The notes under the pieces are model-generated. The model was given only the letters and a program-made list of their open reading frames with translations, made no database searches and was not told the origin of the DNA. The translations under genes were made by a program, and so were the position numbers. 64,000 bases of DNA, taken from the NCBI GenBank assembly GCA_963573385.1, contig CAUYLG010065503.1, positions 120,683 to 184,682 of the forward strand, read 5' to 3'. This document shows, piece by piece, positions 58,706 to 64,000 of the stretch (position 1 is the stretch's first letter; each line of letters starts with the position of its first letter). Source of the DNA: Cacajao melanocephalus (Eukaryota > Chordata > Mammalia > Primates > Pitheciidae).

Positions 58706-59820
58706 AAATAGCCAAGTTTATATGGAGGGACTTATAGATTCACACAATGTTAGACTACATGGACCTCTGCTATTCCAGTCAACTCTGAAACCTGATGCTA
58801 TGAAATGCTTTTCTAAAAGTTAAATAGTCCCCTGTTCTGAAGCAAAGCCTATGAAATAGCCACCATTTACACTTCGTGATCTGCTCCAATATGACGCTTT
58901 CCTAGCTCTCTAAATAGCTCTTTGCATGACAAAAAACAGGCCTCAGAACCTTCCCCAGGCCAGTGCTGCTCACAGCCAGGTGTGTCCCCCTCCAGGAGCC
59001 CTCTATCAGGAGAGGTCGGCCAGCTGGCCCGCCTGACCCCATGGCTGTCAAGGCCGGCAGAAATCCCACAGACCTGCCAAAAGGATTCCGAGGCCTCCCT
59101 CTTTCCTCATCCCTGTTGCCCTGACGACCGGAGGCCAGGCTTAGTCAGCACTTTTGTTTGACAAACTGCATTCTCCTGCCCCCAACCGCCAAATTAAAAA
59201 AAAAAAAAAGGTTGACGGTAAAAGCAGGGCTGAATTTGCTTGGGAATAACGGTTTCTCTACAAGGTGGCCCCCGTGAAGGGACAAGGAGGAAGGCTTTGC
59301 AACTTACTGTCTTTCAGGTCCTGGTCCTCGAAATTAAAATCTTCCAGACAGATGGCCACAAACCACGATATTTATATGAATAATACATATGAAAAGAAAC
59401 ACTCTCTTCAGGTAAAGCCATATGACTGTTTTCAAGTCAACGAATTGTTCCTTTAGATAAGCAGGCACTGAGAAGCCTGTTTCTCAATGTCTTACCTGTG
59501 ACTACAATGTCTTTCCCATTTCATTTGGTAAAGTTGCGATCATGCCTTTTAGGGTACTGAGCAAATACTGCATTTTCAGTTGTAACAACAGAATATTCTG
59601 TAGTCATTGTGGGTGGGCGTGGCTCACAACATTTAAAAATTTATGTACGGCCTGTTGTAAAAATGATTCTAGGCACCTGGAATGGGTACACACAAAGTCA
59701 CAGCACAACTTCACAGCTGACACACAATAAACAAATGACTTCACAATATGATTAAGAAGAGCTAACAAAACAGTATTAAAGTATGCTACCACTTTTGTTT
59801 TTTTATAAAAACAAAGTAGG

Positions 59821-60157
<337 letters not shown>

Positions 60158-60262
60158 CTAGAAAGATATCACCAACATATTTACAGCTGCTCTTTTGGTA
60201 AGAGTATGAGTGATTGTAATTTTCTTTTTTGTTGTTTAGTATTTTATACATTCGTACCATAA

Positions 60263-60765
<503 letters not shown>

Positions 60766-60781
60766 AAAAATAACTCAGTAA

Positions 60782-61082
<301 letters not shown>

Positions 61083-61150
61083 CGAAAGTTAAATTTTTTT
61101 CAACTTAAAAACTCAACAGAATTTTTAGTTCCTTTAAAAATTAAAAATAA

Positions 61151-61378
61151 GGCCAGGAGCAGTGGCTTACTCCTATAATCCTAGCACTTTGGGAGGCCAA
61201 GGCAGGCAGATCACAAAGTCCGGAGTTTGAGGCCAGTCTGGCCAATGTAGTGGCTGAGGTAGGAGAATCACGTGAACCCAGGAGGCAGAGGTTGCAGTGA
61301 GCCAAAATCGTGCCATTGCACTCCACCCTGGGCGACAGTGCAAGACTCTGTCTCAAAAAAAAAAAAAAAAAAAAAAAA
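61151..61378 (+). repeat. Alu with large internal deletion
   Basis: Sense Alu in which the first monomer (CTGGCCAATGTAG) jumps directly to TGGCTGAGGTAGGAGAATCA, losing the linker and the start of the second monomer. It has about 24 A. Confidence 0.94.
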
Positions 61379-62039
61379 GTAAGAGGAAGCAAACCTTCAA
61401 TAGAATTCTTCAATAAAGAATTGCTTTTTTTCTTTTTTTTTTCTAAGTTGACATTTCTTTGGTGAACCTGAAGTAGCCTCACAGCCTTTGGGAAATTCAG
61501 TAATAACAAAACTCTATCACAGACAAAAGACTTCTTTTCACAAAAATTCAATCTTTACGTCTTCCATGGTAGATGCCTATTGACAGTGGGAAAAGCTCTA
61601 CTTTCCTGATAAGGATATGCACTGCAGGCCCGGTGGGATCCCCTTATGCTCCCTGGTACCCCTCCACTCGGAGTGTGTACCACATTCGAAGATAATTCAT
61701 CAGTTATAAGATACAAGTAGCTCAGCTCTGTTGCTCCAGCAGCCAATGCTAGATTGGAAGGACTGCATTTAAGGAAATTCCCCTACTTCAGAAGATTCCT
61801 TCCTGGCTCTTTTGATCCTAATTCTGTAGCTGTTCAACAGTTTGTTGATCTGAGGGGGTCACTGGAAAGCAAAAGGAGTATCTGATGCTCACTTTCACAG
61901 AACTCTGCTCAGGCGCATCTGGTCTCAGTCCCAGGAATGAAAGTCAAAGATGGTAGCCACTAGGTCCCTATGAAGCAAGTAATGGTTTTAATTTACCCTT
62001 CTGGCCACCAATTTGGATTAGAGTTATTTTTTTTTCTGC

Positions 62040-62130
62040 TAAAATACAAGTTATCTGAAGGCAGTCACATCCCATTTACCTATTATTTTCTACTAAATAA
62101 ATATTGATTGAATGAATGAATGAAGAAATA
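62040..62130 (+). repeat. L2 3' tip
   Basis: ACAAGTTATCTGAAGGCAGT and AAATATTGATTGAATGAATG. Confidence 0.6.
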
Positions 62131-62535
62131 AAGGAATGAAGGAAGAAAAAAAATATGAGCTTCCATCCTGAAATAATCAAGGTTTGCTTTAGATTTGTAA
62201 TTAAAGTTTCCTCAGATCCATTTTGTTAATATCCTAGCATGATTTCAATGCCAATGAGTTAATAGGTGATCCTTTGGCATTGTGGTATATACCAAATCAT
62301 GCAACGAGGACCAAGGAGTTGTTTTTTTCATGGCACAACATAATCAAACTCTATGCCTAGTGGAAAAATGGCATAGCAGAAGGAAGAGGAAGAAAAATGA
62401 AACAATATTTATATAGCATATTCTCCATAGGGACCTTTCAGATTTGTCATATCATTCAAGAATGATAAAACTACAGACAGCAGTGATAATTTCTCAATAA
62501 TTAGGGAACAAATTCATCTACCAGGTTGGTATTAA

Positions 62536-62892
<357 letters not shown>

Positions 62893-63028
62893 TAATTTTA
62901 TATTTTTAGTAGAGATGGGGTTTCTCCATGTTCGTCAGGCTGGTCTCAAACTCCCAAACTCAGGTGATTCGCCCACCTTGGCTCCCAAAGTGCTGGGATT
63001 ACAGGTATGAGCCATTGCACCTGGCCTA
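62893..63028 (-). repeat. Remaining left part of the outer Alu
   Basis: TAATTTTATATTTTTAGTAG to GCCATTGCACCTGGCC. Together with 62582-62602 it gives the two ends of an older Alu whose middle is missing. Confidence 0.88.
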
Positions 63029-63553
63029 TCACTTTCTACTATAGAGAGAGAGCATAGCCTGGGGCCTTGCTCTCATAGAGTCTCGTTGGTAGAAGGGCAG
63101 GTAGGTCTAGGCCTGCCTGCAGGGCACCGGCCCTGAGAAGACAAGCTGTACAATTAAGGCCTCCTGCAAGCAAGAGGAGAGCCAGTGTAATTACAAACTG
63201 TCCCCTGAGCAAGGGATATTCAGGCAGTTGTTGACTACCGAGGACATAGGGGTAGGGCAGAGAACAAACGGAAGTCTACAGATAATTTTTAAATCTCACC
63301 AGGACCCCCATTTCCCCCATCTCTCCAAATTCCTACCAGATGCTAGAATGCAACTAAGCAAGTGAGCCAAAGATCACTTTAAATTCCAGTCTGTTTCCCT
63401 GCTGCTGCTGTAGCTTAGGTTCAAAAAATGAAGCAGAGAATCACCAAAAGAGTTCAAAAAACCCATAAAGATGATACGCATGGTCCACACCTGAATACTG
63501 AATAACCAGGCATCCTGGCAAATAACCCAGAAAATGATTATAGAACACTCCAA

Positions 63554-63697
63554 GGCTGGGCGATGTGGCTCATGCGTCTAATCCCAGCACTTTGGGAGGC
63601 TGAGGCGGGTGAGTCACGAGGTCAGGAGTTCAAGAACAGCCTGGTCAAGATAATGAAACCCCATCTCTAAAAAATTAAAAAATTAAAAAAAAAAAAA
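63554..63697 (+). repeat. Single-monomer Alu insertion with TSD
   Basis: Left monomer ending CCCCATCTCTAAAAAATTAA and a long A tail. AACACTCCAA at 63544-63553 and 63698-63707. Confidence 0.93.
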
Positions 63698-63860
63698 AAC
63701 ACTCCAATGCCATTTATTATATGGTCTTAAATCATATCTTTGACACTCAGGAGCATGCTACTTCTGAATGGGAAAAAAACCTGCCACGATTAAAAAGTCT
63801 ATTTAGACCTTTTCCTGTACTCCCTAACAAAAATAAAAAGACATTAGAAAACGAGAACCA

Positions 63861-64000
63861 GGAGAGAGATCCAAGATGGCCGATTAACAACAGCTCAGGA
63901 TTGTAGCTCCCAGTGAAAGCACAGAGAGCGAGTGGACGCCGCACTTTCAGACGAATTTTTGTTGCCCACAGACTAGGAGATTCCCGGCGGAGGAGCCACA
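63861..64000 (+). mobile_element. L1 5' UTR start, full-length-type element running off the window
   Basis: GGAGAGAGATCCAAGATGGC is the canonical start of a primate L1 5' UTR, with the YY1-type box CAAGATGGCC that fixes L1 transcription starts. After AGCTCCCAGTGAAAGC the sequence (AGCGAGTGGACGCCGC, CAGACGAATTTTTGTTGCCC) leaves the human L1PA pattern, which suggests a lineage-specific 5' UTR. ORF1 and ORF2 would lie beyond 64000, so completeness cannot be judged. Confidence 0.88.
63871..63882 (-). promoter_or_regulatory. YY1 site of the L1 promoter
   Basis: CCAAGATGGCCG lies about 11 bases from the L1 start, where YY1 positions initiation in primate L1s. Presence is seen; activity is inference. 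Confidence 0.7.

Noticed and set aside
61555..61746. 63-codon - strand frame with a fairly normal-looking peptide
   Set aside because: No homology recognised, no exon borders, short.

Overview
This window is primate nuclear DNA. About fifty Alu copies, many with intact target-site duplications (TSDs), sit in long introns with canonical GT-AG splice sites. It covers the tail-to-tail junction of two genes that are neighbours at human 3q25.1. On the + strand are the last three coding exons of TM4SF4, a four-transmembrane L6-family protein of liver and gut, at 9310-9446, 21269-21458 and 25975-25992. On the - strand are the last three coding exons of WWTR1 (TAZ, the Hippo-pathway co-activator), at 49174-49307, 47288-47400 and 42494-42678, followed by a 3' UTR of about 3.5 kb ending near 38968. 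The 5' parts of both genes lie outside the window, TM4SF4 to the left and WWTR1 to the right.

Against the human proteins as I remember them, there are several replacements: TM4SF4 Asp to Asn and Arg-Glu to Gln-Gln, and WWTR1 Thr to Ala, Pro to Gln and Ile to Met. The L1 5' end at the right edge departs from the human L1PA pattern after its first ~50 bases. Together these favour a non-human primate, probably a New World monkey. The species call is inference; the two gene calls are firm.

Layout: 1-9309 is a TM4SF4 intron with Alus, MIRs and a perfect 25-bp-arm inverted repeat at 1004-1075. 9310-26905 holds the TM4SF4 3' exons and the introns between them. Those introns carry a dead EEF1A retrocopy (16765-18640), itself split by an Alu, a compound TA/TG/CA microsatellite (13527-13755) and a long polypyrimidine tract. 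About 26906-38967 is intergenic and repeat-rich (Alu, MER5A, L2, MIR). 38968-42678 is the WWTR1 terminal exon. 42679-64000 is WWTR1 intron plus two small exons, and includes a U6 snRNA/L1 chimeric retrogene (46893-47214), a 71-bp tandem duplication and, at the right edge, the start of a full-length-type L1.

The two genes are read towards each other and are separated by about 12 kb; nothing in the sequence links their functions. No new protein-coding system is visible: the longer open frames outside the exons are Alu, pseudogene, microsatellite or chance. The most distinctive non-genic signals are a set of five single-monomer Alu insertions with their own TSDs, two of which share diagnostic changes, the U6-L1 chimera and the long hairpin.
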